DNA from: Phycisphaerae bacterium
GTDB taxonomy: Bacteria > Planctomycetota > Phycisphaerae > UBA1845 > JAFGLZ01
Length of the DNA: 34,119 nt
Direction: 5' to 3'
Assembly: GCA_016927755.1 (NCBI GenBank)
Contig: JAFGLZ010000130.1
Location: forward strand, 1-34,119
A program made the translations under genes and the position numbers. This document shows, piece after piece, positions 9,701-16,129 of this stretch; within the stretch, counting starts at the first letter, position 1, and each line of letters opens with the position of its first letter. Under the pieces are notes generated by a model. It had not been told where the DNA came from. It made no database searches and saw nothing but the letters and a program-made list of their open reading frames with translations.

Positions 9701-12566
9701 ACTCCGGCGTCCACAGGTTGTCTCCGGCGTCGTATTGGTACACCACGATCTCGGTCAGCAGCGAGGGAGTCTCGTACGCCTCCCACCACGGCGCGTCGAG
9801 GGGATCTTTGTTGTACCAGACCCAATGCTTGGCGGTGCGCCCGACCGTGAAGGCGATCCAGACGTCGCCGTCCGGGTCCAACATGAGCGACGGATCGAAG
9901 TTGTACCCCTCGAACATGTAATCGCTGTAGCTCGGGTTGAAGTAGCCGTCCGAGTTCCAATTGCCGGAGTCCGGGGATAACATGCCGCCGAAATAGGGGG
10001 CCGCCATGCTGCCAAACGTTCCCGACAGGTCGATCGGCCAGTACTCCGGCGCCAACGGGTTGGGATCGCCGATCGCCCCCCACGAGCTCCCGTCCCATTC
10101 GAGGGCGTAGATCTCACTGACCGCCCGGAGGGCGTTGCCGTTCGCGTCGGTCGTGTAAGGCGTGTTGCCGCCGTAGTACACGTCCTCGATGTGCGCGTGA
10201 TCGACGCGGAAGGAGTCGTGATTCAGGTCCACGTCCTCGCCGCCGTCCGGCGTGACGTAGCGGAACGCGACATAGGCCATCTCGTCCCGACCGGCGATCA
10301 CGTCAAGCTGGTCGATCAAGTACCCTTCCCAGACGGTCCCCTCCGTCACGCAGACGTAGTCCTCACCCGGATTGGCGAGTCGCTCCCAGTAGCCCTCGGG
10401 ATGATCCAACGTGGGCTCGACGTACGCCAGAACCGTCACCGTGCTCTTGCCGTAGACGCTGGCGTCGTCCGTATTCACGTAGTCCAGATAGGCGATCACC
10501 GGACGACCTTCGACGCTGCCCGTCGTGAATCCCGGGTCCGCGCAGAGGACGAGCTCGTCGTATCGATACGTGTGATCCCCGTAAGTGGCCGTCGCCGCGT
10601 CGCTGAACTCCCCGACGTCGTTCTCGTCCATGTTGACGACGAGCGGGCTGTTCTCCTCCCCGAGACGCTCCCACGCGCCCGTCTGCGGATCGAAGACCCG
10701 CACGCGAACGAAGAGCTGCGTCCCGATCCGCTCGAGGTAGGCGATGATGCTCCGACCGTCGTCGAGATTGCCCAGAACCGGATCGCTGTTCCAGCGGATG
10801 TCGCTGTCGTCGATGCCGCCATACTCGCCCGAACCGTCGCCGATGTTCTGCCACTCGTTCTCGTCGGCGTTCCACTTGTGACCGTAGATCTCGGCCTCCA
10901 GCGACAGGGGGTTGTAGTAGGGATCATACGGCCCGCCGCCCCGAGCCCCTTCGGAGTAGGGCGTCTGCATCCAGCTATCCGTCGTGAGGCTCTGCCAGTA
11001 GCCGGCCTCGTCGATGATCCCGGCTTCCCGCTCGGCCCCATAGAAGATCGCCGGCGAGCCGTCGGGCAACTCGATGATCTCCGTGTTCTGTGCCCACGAG
11101 ACGCCGTAGTTGGGACACTCGTAGCCCGTCGGCCCCATCAACCGCCACGTGATGCTTCCGCCCAGATCGATGGCCTCGAGCCCGTAGGCGAACCAGCCGT
11201 CATCGGCGCCCTGATTCTCGTTCACGTCGGTGTAGTATTCCGGATGGATCGGCTGCCGGTGCGTCACGCCGATGATCGGCAGACCGTCAGACCCGATGTC
11301 GATCGACAGATACCGGAACAGCCCGCGTGGAGCGTTGTACTCGCCGATGTAGTAGGCCAGTTGATTGTCGGGCGTGAAATCGAGGGGAGTCGTCAGGCCA
11401 TCGCCGCTCGCCGAGCCCGGCGAGACCTCGACCCAGGACGCCGTCGACGGATAGCCCGGCGTGAACTGAAGCTCCTTGAGGTAGATCGCCCCGGTCGACA
11501 GGTCGTCGTCGTCCTCGTAGTCGAGCCACGTGACCATCACGATGTCACGGTCGTTGGTGAGATCCCCTTCGCCGACACGGCGGATCGCGATCCGCGGGTA
11601 GATCGAATGGGTCGGATCGTCGCTGATGCCCGGGGCCGGATTCTCGTTCGGGTCGCTCGCCGTGTTGCCGCCGATCTTCTGCCAAGAAGAGCTCGCCTGG
11701 TCCCAACGACGAGCATAGATCTGCGCGGGCGTTGTCGTGGCGCTCTGACTGGACCAGACAACGATGGGTGCGTTGTCGCTGCCGATCGCGATGTCCACCG
11801 GCTGCGGATCATTCGCCCAACCCGCCGACGCGAATTTGTCGTTGCTGACGCCCCCGCCTCCGTCGGCGAAGCTCTGCGTTGAGGTCAGCTCGACCCACCG
11901 ACCCCCGATCCACTTCTTGGCCACAACGTCCAGGTCTCCCTCGCGGTGGTCGCGTCCGCTGTAGGCGATGACCGGAAGATTGTCCGGACCGACCGCAATC
12001 GCCGGAGGACCGTTCAACGTCCCATCGTCGCTCAACCCGGTGCCCATATTCGAGCCGCCCAGTCCCGACCAAGTCCAGGCGTAGAGATTGGTCGCGACGT
12101 TGTACTCGAGGGAGCCCTTGAGCATGTAGATGTCCGAGTCGTCATCGGCGCCGGCCACCCACGTGACGTAGATGTTCCCGTAGCTGTCGACGGCCACGTC
12201 CGGGTCGCGTCCTACAGCCGTGCCGGGAAGCGTGAGATCCGTCGGCTCCTCGGGATTGACGTACAGGTCCAGCCAGGCGAAGCCGTCGAACAGCTTCGCC
12301 TGCAACCCACTGGTGTTCTCATACACCAACACGGTGTGGCCCTGGGGCGTGTTGGCCGCCGCCGGGTCGCCCGAGTGTCCATATAGGAGATGCGACCCGT
12401 CGTCGTCGTAGACGTACTGATACCCCTCGTAGCTGATGCCGCCACCGCTGGCCGACCGGAACCCCATCTCCTGCCAAACACCGGAGACGTCCAGAAGACG
12501 TCTCGGCTCCAACGGCTCGATCGACAGACGTTTACGACGCTTGCTAACTGCTTTTCCGCTGGACAT
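3780..12566 (-). CDS. Giant LEPR-XLL surface protein with propeller regions, seven ASH/choice-of-anchor repeats and a dockerin
   Basis: The ATG at 12566 (2,928 residues) is preferred over one 54 bases upstream because GAGGAGGG sits 7 bases before it and the protein then starts MSSGKAVSKRRKRLS followed by IEPLEPRRLL, the LEPR-XLL motif of large planctomycetal secreted proteins. Residues about 40-1090 hold many PVIAY/PVVW blades typical of beta-propeller or exo-sialidase-like repeats; 1090-1210 resemble a pre-peptidase C-terminal domain (DVDFFVLTNLEAYRSYNVTV). ASH/choice-of-anchor D modules start near 1544, 1683, 2124, 2235, 2347, 2474 and 2579, several opening with E-x-SGTPND. A TolB-like propeller (VSGDLVVW, WSDNRNGDFDLYGY) fills 1810-2120. 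A type I dockerin (DFTGDGNLDANDFDLF and DMDSDGDVDFADLGIF, two calcium loops) lies at about 2702-2760, before a Ser/Ala-rich tail. No enzyme motif was seen; an adhesive or structural surface role is likely. Confidence 0.9.
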   Translation of the reverse strand: MSSGKAVSKRRKRLSIEPLEPRRLLDVSGVWQEMGFRSASGGGISYEGYQYVYDDDGSHLLYGHSGDPAAANTPQGHTVLVYENTSGLQAKLFDGFAWLDLYVNPEEPTDLTLPGTAVGRDPDVAVDSYGNIYVTWVAGADDDSDIYMLKGSLEYNVATNLYAWTWSGLGGSNMGTGLSDDGTLNGPPAIAVGPDNLPVIAYSGRDHREGDLDVVAKKWIGGRWVELTSTQSFADGGGGVSNDKFASAGWANDPQPVDIAIGSDNAPIVVWSSQSATTTPAQIYARRWDQASSSWQKIGGNTASDPNENPAPGISDDPTHSIYPRIAIRRVGEGDLTNDRDIVMVTWLDYEDDDDLSTGAIYLKELQFTPGYPSTASWVEVSPGSASGDGLTTPLDFTPDNQLAYYIGEYNAPRGLFRYLSIDIGSDGLPIIGVTHRQPIHPEYYTDVNENQGADDGWFAYGLEAIDLGGSITWRLMGPTGYECPNYGVSWAQNTEIIELPDGSPAIFYGAEREAGIIDEAGYWQSLTTDSWMQTPYSEGARGGGPYDPYYNPLSLEAEIYGHKWNADENEWQNIGDGSGEYGGIDDSDIRWNSDPVLGNLDDGRSIIAYLERIGTQLFVRVRVFDPQTGAWERLGEENSPLVVNMDENDVGEFSDAATATYGDHTYRYDELVLCADPGFTTGSVEGRPVIAYLDYVNTDDASVYGKSTVTVLAYVEPTLDHPEGYWERLANPGEDYVCVTEGTVWEGYLIDQLDVIAGRDEMAYVAFRYVTPDGGEDVDLNHDSFRVDHAHIEDVYYGGNTPYTTDANGNALRAVSEIYALEWDGSSWGAIGDPNPLAPEYWPIDLSGTFGSMAAPYFGGMLSPDSGNWNSDGYFNPSYSDYMFEGYNFDPSLMLDPDGDVWIAFTVGRTAKHWVWYNKDPLDAPWWEAYETPSLLTEIVVYQYDAGDNLWTPEFGAKGDDATLGYQLLAPDGGMHAYAHPELTLGSNNRPILVYEDQTWEMLRIQDVEKLALDNDKMSSNANDRPLTSDDPGVATWAVYLPDGAEPGEVEEGEGLDFANNWVAAQMAATPYHWGAKFSGAIIEASNDVDFFVLTNLEAYRSYNVTVDADFTYGPDRGEEEPAEGRALVGYYDPDVGAFVSVRNSGEYDLGTNPSGIDDAHPFQIVANADGEIWIAITGDDDYNFDGSSDHRGGPSPDDHLKDFGTYTLTVEAMDTPGVADRVFVVEDGFQRLVTSSIRVLSYEQDPVGAGEYWELEGTLTPESGRAYVLPKAATLGNGEVVLTYTTIEPTNAGFVTSLITEWGWDPEAKAWYRAAGYNCIDLGIRSYFEGGYGVDGLMDDDPDEHDYSDLICDIFDPRVMYGARQIDFEKAWWHTQGGKGVPGNDDDEDYLPYAGWRTYASRWIDDYLTPLPGDGESDSGLQTDGYEWGWRADGHVSHTSYIYATRIKKNQVGAWEFEQLTSQDMLGNTLPSSQGNGLNSWVNLDGGMAIAWAPGFISDVGIRGVGPTLNDAQPVVTWNHVEMNLIQVRGWAPDDGTDVNLPNLQVTELSGTPNDNMLVFGRLHTVDSSTPIGNSQYYRVIDLKNTGNEDLIIYGLYFGGSGIFTATDVNNNPLDYPITITPGDDQIVRIHVKPTEAGPAHGMIYIDSNDPLQEVNPNSVAPYSEDYYTIAIQGIAYKGGNIEVTEDVGTPNDLAVTFGLQETGQTSTRVVTITNNGTGPLTIGLNVSGTGLDTYESFRIRKGAQLLAATELTIDAGESEEVEIVFTGTDANETGVIGYLVITHDDWGDAVTFDPVTDRRPYIVKLIGNMPSVEDNVEVAMGSQAALSANTVAYNVGGSLVIYDITTGTSTVLAAAGAGRARSDGNLTVYTVSGSLFVYDHSTGANIDLSALLGITAVSNPNIDGNRIVFAGPGSGGKDIHVLDLNMETGSVVTSDPIASHMVIPDVDPLHATTDDMPDVSGDLVVWRRGTESSGYFVWGYDLALSEPLQLTFKSAGGPRIPRVSGDFVVWIEHNGGNVVRLYERNAPTKDLFLQQADMSDEVAFYGALLVWSDNRNGDFDLYGYYLPTAVLGDAGVDIRDRQFQLTFTTHDEINPDVWGNVVAWRDDQTGMIYFSEVPYGVPDIDVPLEGSTVDLGDVVAGKPVTYDFAIYNQGTGPLNIDVLRTNIPQAVLIPMSEPGAGDDLRVQQGSVLWVRLILTATDEGPIGGTITIESDDADEPLITFDFTAVAQVPILSISETSGTPNDDVLEMANLFVGQSTTAQFTIRNDATVAPLLIEDIIPSDGDLTWEIISGSAELQPGQQAVIQITWKPLSAGTLNATLDIMTNDYDNRPYTLSVTGVAEGIPDLTVEEASGLINDDRIYFGQKDIGSGLIPQTMTIKNVGTEILQITSWEIVGDGAAAFTLESGGLPLPSSFTLAPNGGSKQVTVWFDTTNGGKFEAVFLMQSNDPLEPGAGYGVVLEGTVKYGEAFTTPAKLDFGEVERGQTSVTKEFTVVNTGLAPLEVTGVVSTNPAFVITKPSGYTGVFTLNPGQSSAVFLVTFKPTATTTYTGNIRVTSDDPQNPILLGTTLIGEGINVPKLVVQEPVGAPSDQHMDLGVVTVGESASKTIRIRNSGTGVLRLKRWTTDNNVFQIIPSNGSGSGDDILLAVGQYIDVTVTFTPTADVSYPATITIVSDDPNLKNGVFEIDVTGQGEAAPLVGDFTGDGNLDANDFDLFQAAFGSKKGQSRYGTAYDMDSDGDVDFADLGIFLGYFNEATKASSKAIVASYINSPTDGESVGVPISTEGIVVPLAATGSEKPAASSKLATPSDEADQDPMLVENLAAAFDSGALPDGAIPAATSVDLSSGSVSNTMTTPAGFAAADVVQAASLSGMTVTGSAQVTTSIALSLENSGAPADTLSADDLGQVDPLVAPYASALLGSAIV

Positions 12567-12569
12567 GCA

Positions 12570-12608
12570 GCAGCCCTCCTCGGAGCCTGCGCATGGCAAA
12601 AGCCATGC
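12570..12608 (-). promoter_or_regulatory. Paired hairpins in the leader, one covering the ribosome binding site
   Basis: Directly before the giant gene are two adjoining inverted repeats. The outer one, GCATGGC-AAAA-GCCATGC (12591-12608), is a perfect 7-bp stem. The inner one (12570-12590) pairs GCAG/CTGC and CTCC/GGAG, and the GGAG is the Shine-Dalgarno core. In the mRNA this would shut the start site unless opened. Further upstream (about 12685-12720) a longer imperfect hairpin pairs GGAC/GTCC and GTGGG-CC/GGCCCAC. The structures are visible in the sequence; control of translation is inference. Confidence 0.5.
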
Positions 12609-12776
12609 GGCCACTGTCACTCTGGGGGTTGCTCACCCGCATACAACCGCCTGTATTTGCGTGGTTTGAGGTGTTGCCTTCGTCAGAAGGACCCTCGGTG
12701 GGCCATCGGCCCCACTGACTTAGTCCCTCGCCCCGCCCGTCTCTAGACCACATGCGCACCGCTGCACACACCTACA

Positions 12777-12805
12777 ACTATATTCACACGCCGTGTCTAA
12801 GTAAA
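12777..12805 (-). promoter_or_regulatory. Candidate sigma-70-type promoter of the surface-protein operon
   Basis: On the minus strand TTTACT (12805-12800) and TATAGT (12782-12777) are separated by 17 bases. A start near 12770 would give a leader of about 204 nt before the ATG at 12566. The A/T-rich -10 stands out in otherwise GC-rich DNA. Confidence 0.5.
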
Positions 12806-12913
12806 CCGGGCACCCAGGCTTATGGGACCCCCAAGGGGTTCTCGACAGTGCTGAAAGGCGGGATACTTCGCCTAATCCGCTGGTTAGTGGCGAGTTACAG
12901 CGGTTATTATCGC

Positions 12914-13921
12914 TCATTCGGGCGGTGCGGGGCCCAGCGCCTCAGTGAAAATTCCCAAGATTTTTCTCAAGGCACACTTCATCGGGCCATCAAGTGTCGC
13001 CCCAGACGCCCTGACGTGCCCCCCTCCCCCCAGCCCGCAGGCCACTGACGCCACGTCTACCTGCCCCTTGCTCCGAAGGCTCGCCCGCACCCGACCGTCC
13101 GGCTGGGCGATCAGGAGCACGCTGACCCAGACCGACCCGATCCGCATCGGCTCGTTAATCAGATCTTCCGTGTCCGATCGGCTCGCCCCGGACGCCTCGA
13201 AGTCCCCCTGCTCCAGCCGCATGATCGCCAGCCGCCCCCCCGCATGCAGCTCGAGCGATTGCAGGGCCCTGGCCGTCAGGGCCAGACGCCCCGACGACTC
13301 CGACCAGTAGATCGCCTCGTACAGCCGATACGGCTCGACGCCCGAGGCCGCCAGCTCGGCCGCCACGGCGAGCGTCCGCGCGTCGGCGTTCGAGAAGCGA
13401 AACCACCCCGTGTCCGTGGCAATCGCGGCGAACAGCCCGTCAGAGGCCGCCGCCGACAGCGGCCATCCCATCTCCCGAAACCACTCGTGGACGATCACCC
13501 CGGCCGCCGCGGCCGTCGGGTCGATCAGCCGGATCGCGCCCACGTCGTCGCACGTCTGGTGATGATCCACCACGAGGGTCCGATCCGCCACGTCACGCAG
13601 CGCCGATGCGGCGGCCTCGAGCTGAGTCCACGCGGAGGTATCCAGGACGAGGACCGCCTCGGCATCGCGAACGACCGCTTCGTGCCGCCCGGCCTCCCAG
13701 GCCTCGAGCGGATCGCCGGTCACGATGGACTTGTATCGACCCGGCACCGGATCCAGCAGGACGGCCGTGACACGCTTGCCCAGCGCCCGAAACACGTCGC
13801 GAACCGCCACCGTACAGCCGATCGAGTCGCCGTCTGGACGATGGTGCGAAAGGACCGCAACCGACGCCGACCGCAAGATCCGCTCTCCCGCCTCCCGATA
13901 GAGCCGTTTGTCGATGGCCAA
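12914..13921 (-). CDS. nrnA: DHH-family bifunctional oligoribonuclease / PAP phosphatase (NrnA type)
   Basis: A 335-residue protein of usual family length. DHH motifs are complete: SHHRPDGDSIG (about 25-35), the aspartate in VLVLDTS (about 93), VVDHHQT (about 117-123) and IATDTGWFRFSN (about 167-178). The C-terminal DHHA1 domain ends with GGGGHVRASGATL (about 297-309), the substrate-binding glycine loop. NrnA degrades nanoRNA of 2-5 nt and dephosphorylates 3'-phosphoadenosine 5'-phosphate in the cytoplasm using Mn2+. It lies downstream of ribF on the same strand; nrnA and ribF are often near each other in the rbfA-nrnA-truB-ribF cluster, which supports the call. A TTG two codons upstream of the ATG has better spacing to GAGG, so the start may shift by two residues. 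Confidence 0.9.
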   Translation of the reverse strand: MAIDKRLYREAGERILRSASVAVLSHHRPDGDSIGCTVAVRDVFRALGKRVTAVLLDPVPGRYKSIVTGDPLEAWEAGRHEAVVRDAEAVLVLDTSAWTQLEAAASALRDVADRTLVVDHHQTCDDVGAIRLIDPTAAAAGVIVHEWFREMGWPLSAAASDGLFAAIATDTGWFRFSNADARTLAVAAELAASGVEPYRLYEAIYWSESSGRLALTARALQSLELHAGGRLAIMRLEQGDFEASGASRSDTEDLINEPMRIGSVWVSVLLIAQPDGRVRASLRSKGQVDVASVACGLGGGGHVRASGATLDGPMKCALRKILGIFTEALGPAPPE

Positions 13922-14067
13922 GTGCTTACCTCGTATCTGACGTTTGGACTGGCGCGGTCGCCTGGACAGAGAAATCAGGGGTCAGGGATCGGCGAATCCG
14001 ATCGCATATGACTGTGCGCGACGGCGGGCACACTAGGAGGCGCTCCGGCCTCAACTCTCGCGCGATT

Positions 14068-14100
14068 CCCCAGACCCTAAGCCCTAGACCCTAGACCCTG
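14068..14100. repeat. Telomere-like G-rich heptamer array after ribF
   Basis: Just beyond the ribF stop (7 bases), the minus (transcribed-sense) strand carries GGG tracts separated by TCTA, TCTA, CTTA and TCTG, close to tandem GGGTCTA heptamers. Four or more G3 tracts with 3-4 base loops fit the G-quadruplex consensus. A similar array follows glyA at 32315-32349. The 185 bases from here to nrnA hold also a GATCGG/CCGATC palindrome near 13988-14005 and no other gene. Confidence 0.7.
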
Positions 14101-14106
14101 TCTCCC

Positions 14107-15057
14107 TCACTCCGCCGCCCGGCAGACCTCGCGGACCTGCTGGATGTCCTTGCCCATCTGCCGAACCAGGGCGTCGGGCGAATCGAACCGCTGCTGATCG
14201 CGAATATGCCGCAGGAGCGAGACCTTGACCGTCCGGTCGTAGATGTCCTCGTCGAAATCCAGCAGATGGGCCTCGACCGTCAAGTGCCCTTCGCCAAACG
14301 TCGGGTTTCGCCCGATGCTGATCGCCGCGACGTGCTGCTCCTCGCCCACGCTGCACCACCCCGCGTAGATGCCCTCGCCGGGGATCAACAGGTCACCCAC
14401 GTCCAGGTTCGCCGTGGGAAAGCCGAGCTTCCGCCCGCGCTGATTCCCGCGAACCACCTCCCCGACGAGGCAGTACGGCCTGCCGAGGCAGAGGCTCGCC
14501 CGATGCACGTGACGCTTGCCCAGTAGATCGCGAATCAGCGTGCTCGTGACCAGCACCGGACCCGAAGCGTCGATCTCCAGTCGCCAGCCGGGCACGACGT
14601 AAACCTCGAAGCCGTACTTGTCGCCCAGGCGCTGGAGCATCGCCACGTCGCCCTCGCGCCCCCGTCCGAACCGCCATGACGGACCCTCGACCACGTGGGC
14701 CGGCGCGAACCTCGCCGCCACGACGTCGGCCACGAACTGCTCCGGAGACTGCTCGAGGAACCCCTGGGTCGTATCGACGACGACGACCGCGTCCGCCCCG
14801 GCCTGGGCCAGCAGTCGAATCCGCTCGTCGAGCGTCGTCAGGAACCGCAGCGGACGTTGCGGCGCGATCAGCTTCAGCGGGTGCGGGTCGAACGTGACCG
14901 CCACCACCGACGAGCCGTCGCGCTCGGCCAGCATGCCCGCCTGCGCGAGGATCTGCTGATGCCCCAGGTGGACGCCGTCGAAGTTGCCGAACGTCAGCGT
15001 CACGCCCCGCATCGGCGGGTCGACCGCCTCCAATCCGTGATAGACTTGAACCGTCAT
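14107..15057 (-). CDS. ribF: Bifunctional riboflavin kinase / FAD synthetase
   Basis: A 316-residue protein, normal for RibF. The N-terminal nucleotidyltransferase domain (1 to about 180) has GNFDGVHLGH at 24-33, TFDPHP near 54-59 and the late STLIR motif (about 171-175). The C-terminal riboflavin kinase domain (about 185-310) has GRKLGFPTANL (about 208-218, with the PTAN magnesium/ATP motif) and VEAHLLDF (about 258-265) with the catalytic Glu region. It makes FMN from riboflavin and then FAD from FMN, in the cytoplasm. The ATG overlaps the stop of the upstream lipoprotein gene as ATGA, which points to translational coupling. A G-rich array follows the stop codon. Confidence 0.95.
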   Translation of the reverse strand: MTVQVYHGLEAVDPPMRGVTLTFGNFDGVHLGHQQILAQAGMLAERDGSSVVAVTFDPHPLKLIAPQRPLRFLTTLDERIRLLAQAGADAVVVVDTTQGFLEQSPEQFVADVVAARFAPAHVVEGPSWRFGRGREGDVAMLQRLGDKYGFEVYVVPGWRLEIDASGPVLVTSTLIRDLLGKRHVHRASLCLGRPYCLVGEVVRGNQRGRKLGFPTANLDVGDLLIPGEGIYAGWCSVGEEQHVAAISIGRNPTFGEGHLTVEAHLLDFDEDIYDRTVKVSLLRHIRDQQRFDSPDALVRQMGKDIQQVREVCRAAE

Positions 15058-16046
15058 GGTCTGATAGGGTGCCGCACAGGGGTCGAGGCGTCAACCTCCC
15101 CCGGATCCGCCGCGACGAGCCCATGTCCGCCTCCAGGGGTGGCCGCCTCGTCGGGAGGCGCCAACTCGATCCGCATGCCCCCCAGCTCCGGCGAGGGCAG
15201 CGTCTGTGTAAACTCCAAGGCCATACGTGCCCAGCGACGAAACCCCTCCGGCTGGGCATGGGCCTGGGTCGTTCGCGCCGGCGGACGCCGGACGTCGATC
15301 AGCTCGAACGACTCCGTCGCCGAGAACGGCAGGAGGAACACCCAGCCCGTCACGCGTTCCACCCGCCGCACCTCTCCGACGCCTCGGGCCAGCCACACGT
15401 ACTGGGTCAGATGGATCGCCGGCCCCCAGTGGAGGTGCAGTCGGGTCCTGACACACAACCTCAGGCACTTGGCGAAACGCCTGCCGCCCGCGCGGACGTC
15501 CTCGAGCCCCTCCAGCAAGACCGACCGGCGCGCGGCGCCGTCGTAAAGCTTGCGACCGCGCTCATCCTGGCAGGTCAATTGGGCGTCGGTATCGACCGTG
15601 TCTCCGACGCGAAGACGCGCCGGAAGCGGCGTGAGCGGGGGATCGAACGTGATCAAGACCCCCAGCGCCCCGCCCAACGGAGCGCGTTTTCGCTTGGACT
15701 TGCGCCTCGGCGACGGCTCAACCGCCTCGTTTGGATCCTGCAAGTAGGTCACAATCGGCAGGAAGGGGCGTCCGTCGAGCGTGCCGTCGACGTAGACGCC
15801 GTCCCGCAGCTCTCGAACGTACGACGGCTGGACCGCGCCCTCGCGCCGCCGGGCGTAGACCCAGCGCCAGCCGTCCTCGTCCGGGGCGTAGTCGCCGACC
15901 CGCGGGACGTCCGGAACGTTCTCACGCTCGACGCGCTCGATGGGAGGCCGCCAGGGCTTGACGCACCCCACCGTCACACACAGACAGACGCATGGAAGCC
16001 ACAACGATCCAAGCGCGCGTGGCATGCTCGACCGCAAGCTGATCAT
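15054..16046 (-). CDS. Predicted lipoprotein of unknown function
   Basis: A 330-residue protein. The N-terminus has a positive start, a hydrophobic stretch (LGSLWLPCVCLCVTVG) and a cysteine at about 28 in TVGC that fits a relaxed lipobox, so it is probably lipid-anchored. The rest is soluble, rich in beta-type segments, with a basic patch (SPRRKSKRKR, about 112-121) and a Pro/Gly-rich end. I recognise no domain. GGAGGG lies only 3 bases before the ATG, so a start slightly inside (Met8) is possible. It is the first gene of a minus-strand set with ribF (4-base overlap) and nrnA, and is divergent from guaB with only 83 bases between. No function is proposed. Confidence 0.75.
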   Translation of the reverse strand: MISLRSSMPRALGSLWLPCVCLCVTVGCVKPWRPPIERVERENVPDVPRVGDYAPDEDGWRWVYARRREGAVQPSYVRELRDGVYVDGTLDGRPFLPIVTYLQDPNEAVEPSPRRKSKRKRAPLGGALGVLITFDPPLTPLPARLRVGDTVDTDAQLTCQDERGRKLYDGAARRSVLLEGLEDVRAGGRRFAKCLRLCVRTRLHLHWGPAIHLTQYVWLARGVGEVRRVERVTGWVFLLPFSATESFELIDVRRPPARTTQAHAQPEGFRRWARMALEFTQTLPSPELGGMRIELAPPDEAATPGGGHGLVAADPGEVDASTPVRHPIRP

Positions 16047-16070
16047 CGACCCTCCGTCTTCAGCCCGCCC

Positions 16071-16120
16071 TTGACGGCGTCGTCAGGACGCTTATATTCT
16101 AGCCTAATTCACACGGGAGG
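16071..16120 (+). promoter_or_regulatory. Promoter and ribosome binding site of guaB
   Basis: TTGACG (16071-16076) and TATATT (16093-16098) are 16 bases apart, close to the sigma-70 ideal. GGGAGG at 16115-16120 lies 9 bases before the ATG. The predicted leader is only about 25 nt, too short for a purine riboswitch. Confidence 0.7.
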
Positions 16121-16129
16121 TTCTGCTGA

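Noticed and set aside
10191..11882. Plus-strand open frame of 563 codons
   Set aside because: Same kind of antisense shadow inside the propeller region of the giant gene.
12600..12770. Known riboswitch in the leader of the giant gene
   Set aside because: Compared by eye with cyclic-di-GMP, cyclic-di-AMP, glycine and cobalamin consensus motifs; none fits, so only structure is reported.
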